This document shows positions 61,745 to 64,000 of a DNA stretch of 64,000 bases, piece after piece (the first letter of the stretch is position 1; every line of letters starts with the position of its first letter). This stretch comes from Apiotrichum sp. Y4204 (taxonomy: Eukaryota; Basidiomycota; Tremellomycetes; Trichosporonales; Trichosporonaceae), in the NCBI GenBank assembly GCA_025531455.1, contig JAMYHL010000023.1:62001-126000 (forward strand), read 5' to 3'. Position numbers and translations under genes: made by a program. The notes under the pieces are model-generated. The model did not search any database and was not told where the DNA came from. It saw only the letters and a list, made by a program, of their open reading frames with translations.

Positions 61745-64000
61745 ATGCCTCCCAACCAGGTGGAAATGGCCGAGGTCCGCCCAGTGCCCCACATCTTTGT
61801 CCGTGGCTGCAGCTCAGAGAGAGACCGTGAGTTGTGAAACCAGCAGTCGGAGGGATAGATGCTCACTCAGACAGTCCCCGAGGCATGCGATGCGGAGGTG
61901 TCCGTGCCGGCGATTGCGGACCACGAGCCAACCGCCGAGCCACAAACAGCGATACCTGTAGCGCGGTCCCAACAGTCTCACACTTCAAATGGCGAGGACG
62001 TCGATGATGGGAGGTCAGGCGAGAGCCTCCTGCCCATCGCCACCACCCCACATGCCGAGGTATCGAACAATATGGATGACGACAACCTCAATATACCTGG
62101 GTCGTACCCACCGTCCCCAATTTTGCCCTCGGACAACATGGGGGGCGACAACCGTTTCCCCAGTCCCGTGTCAACTCATGTGAGCGAGCAGCAGGACGCC
62201 CGAGAATTGCCCCTCACGACAACCACCTGGGCGATGTTGGGACAATCGGTGCGTCACTGGTCCGAGAACACTTTCGGCGGTGGTCGACGCAACGAGCCGC
62301 GGCACCGGCCGCGGATGCACCATTCCGACTCACATCCTGCCATGCCTCAACCGCGCCATGTCGATGTCGAAAATGGCAGGCAGCCAGAAATGTTCGAGTC
62401 TATTGAAGTTAACAACCCTGGCGAAATCAGTTTTGAAGAGTTCCGCATGATGAGACTAGAAGACCGACCGCGAAGCGCTCCACCCTCGCTTCGCTCAGCT
62501 TGGCTGTCTCCCGGTTTAGAGTGTGGTACGTAACAGGCATTTAAGGAGGCCGTTCTGACATTCAATAGGAGCCTCGACTTCACCGGAGTCGGAACCCTCG
62601 ACAGAAAGCGATGAGGATATCTATTCTCCGGCGGGGCCTCCCTTCGGGGGAATACCTCGAGGTTCCAGTAGACTAACGAGGCTACAACGAATGTCTGCTG
62701 GGCGTGAACCAGAGATCGATGTGGGTGCACCGGAGTCTGATGAGGAGTCGCTCGCACAGGCCGAAGTATCTGCCACACTCCGCGCCTGTGGGGTACGCAA
62801 CACGATAGTGAGAAGCGTAGACCGGGTGCGTCCATTGCCTCGACTTGAGATCCCCGCCAGCCCAATTGTTCGCCCTTCCTCAGAAAACTCTGGGATGGAG
62901 GCGAATGGACGCGCTGGGAGGGTGATGCTTGAAGCAACCAAGCGCCTTGTGGGACCCCTCAGTTATCGTCGATCCCCGTGGCAACTCATGCATCGTGATC
63001 TCGTCTTCTTTCTACAACATTTCTGGGCAATCCCCAAGCTCTTTGGGGGCGCCGACGGACCGTCTACACCCATAATCGTCTCCATTGGTCATATGGTGAT
63101 GGTATCTGTTTCGATTGGCCTCACCCTCCTGTGTATCGTGGTGTTGCTTTCGGGACTCGTGTTCGTCATCCTTTTGCTGTATCTTTTTGCCTTTCTGTCA
63201 CACCGCTTTCAAGGTCCCTGCATTCGAAAATCCAAGGCGCTGCGAACACTCGTGTACGAAAACCGTCCAAAGGCGGAGAAATGGTTTTTGTAAGCTTACC
63301 CCGTAGTCACAATGGCTGACATTAGCGTCAATGGTATTGCCACGACGGGATCCGGTGCCCAGGACGCCATCGACCACTTGCACGCGGAAACCGGCCGACC
63401 AGTCACTGCGATCCACAACCGGTCGCTTGGGGCATGGTTTGACCTCGTAGAGTGCATCCTCATGCGTGATCTACATTTCAACACGGCGAACATACGAAAC
63501 GGCTACAAGGTGAGTGGAAGAGTTGCACACCAAGCTCACGCGCCAGCACATCTTTCATGCTGTGGCCGATCCCGAGATCGAGAAAATCGTCATCATCGCA
63601 CACTCGCAAGGTGGTATTATTGCCACAGCTTGGGTCGATCAACTCATCACCGACTTTTCCCGTGAGATGCTACAGCGTCTCGAGGTTTATACCTTTGCAA
63701 GCGCTGCCGACCACTTTAGCCGCGCCCGGCCGACTCCTGGCCGCGTCAATCAGGGCCGCGACGGCCTCTTTGGTCGTGTCGAGCACTTTGCCAACAAGGA
63801 TGACTTTGTGGCAAAGTATGGAGTTCTTAATCCTGACATTGGGGCACAGCAGACGGAAGAGATAAGGTATGGTCGCTTCACGGGACGCATCTTCTCCCGT
63901 GAACGGTCGGGGCATTCGCTTCTTGGTCACTAGTGAGTGCACTCCGCTCCCATGAGTGTCGGGAACCAGGAGTAAGTCAAAACTTACACACCACAGTCTG
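61745..64000 (+). CDS. Membrane-associated alpha/beta-hydrolase-like protein, partial at the right edge
   Basis: Exons 61745-61826, 61875-62525, 62569-63289, 63326-63509 and 63547-63932 are seen, and a sixth probably starts at 63997. The first 400 or so residues are polar and look disordered. A long hydrophobic stretch at about 412-456 (IIVSIGHMVMVSVSIGL, LTLLCIVVLLSGLVFVILLLY) can span the membrane once or twice. Then YENRPKAEKWFFVNGIATTGSGAQDAIDHL and GRPVTAIHNRSLGAWFDLVECILMRDL lead to IVIIAHSQGGIIAT, where S566 would be the nucleophile in an H-S-Q-G elbow. VEHFANKDDFVAKYGVLN may hold the acid and SGHSLLGHY the His. This resembles a fungal family of unnamed membrane lipase-like proteins; substrate unknown. 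Confidence 0.72.

Overview
The window is eukaryotic nuclear DNA from a fungus. Almost every gene is split by short GT-AG introns, many only 35-60 nt long, with a CTGAC/CTAAC-like branch site a few bases before the CAG acceptor. Coding exons are GC-rich and the gene set is typical of a basidiomycete yeast. Gene style and content suggest Tremellomycetes, perhaps Trichosporonales; that placement is inference. I rebuilt gene models by hand from splice sites, reading-frame continuity and family motifs, so exon borders are predictions.

Left part (1-9 kb) is dense housekeeping: a partial THO complex subunit 5 (-), mitochondrial ribosomal protein mL43 (+), tubulin cofactor D (-), tRNA methyltransferase Trm11 (-) and the PP2A activator PTPA (+). 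From 9 to 21 kb genes are sparse. The stretch holds two related small secreted cysteine-rich proteins (11.3 and 13.7 kb) and an acetate-transporter-family gene (-), separated by 1.8-4 kb with no recognisable genes. From 21 to 27.6 kb lie a Baeyer-Villiger monooxygenase (+), an alpha/beta hydrolase (-) and an MFS exporter-type transporter (+), a plausible small catabolic or detoxification group.

From 28 to 36 kb: a DUF3074/START-like protein, a small orphan, a coiled-coil protein with a histidine-rich insert, a GNAT acetyltransferase and an ACS-family MFS permease. A tRNA-Leu(AAG) with an 11-nt intron sits at 38.1 kb, followed by a small conserved-looking protein of uncertain 5' end, a metacaspase with a Gly/Gln/Tyr-rich prodomain, MBF1 (with an intron directly after the ATG), a glycerate-kinase-like P-loop kinase, an AAAP amino-acid transporter and O-acetylhomoserine sulfhydrylase.

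The right part (50-64 kb) starts with 4.3 kb lacking clear genes but carrying a heptamer tandem repeat. Then come a GMC oxidoreductase with an unusual C-terminal transmembrane anchor and cytoplasmic tail, a 138-bp T-rich tract with 117 uninterrupted Ts, a vacuolar-type M20 carboxypeptidase, and a membrane-associated alpha/beta-hydrolase-like protein cut by the window end. No CRISPR array, rRNA, intact transposon or virus was seen.

The most interesting signals are the two-member secreted cysteine-rich family with an internal motif duplication, the membrane-anchored GMC oxidase, and the BVMO-hydrolase-transporter neighbourhood.
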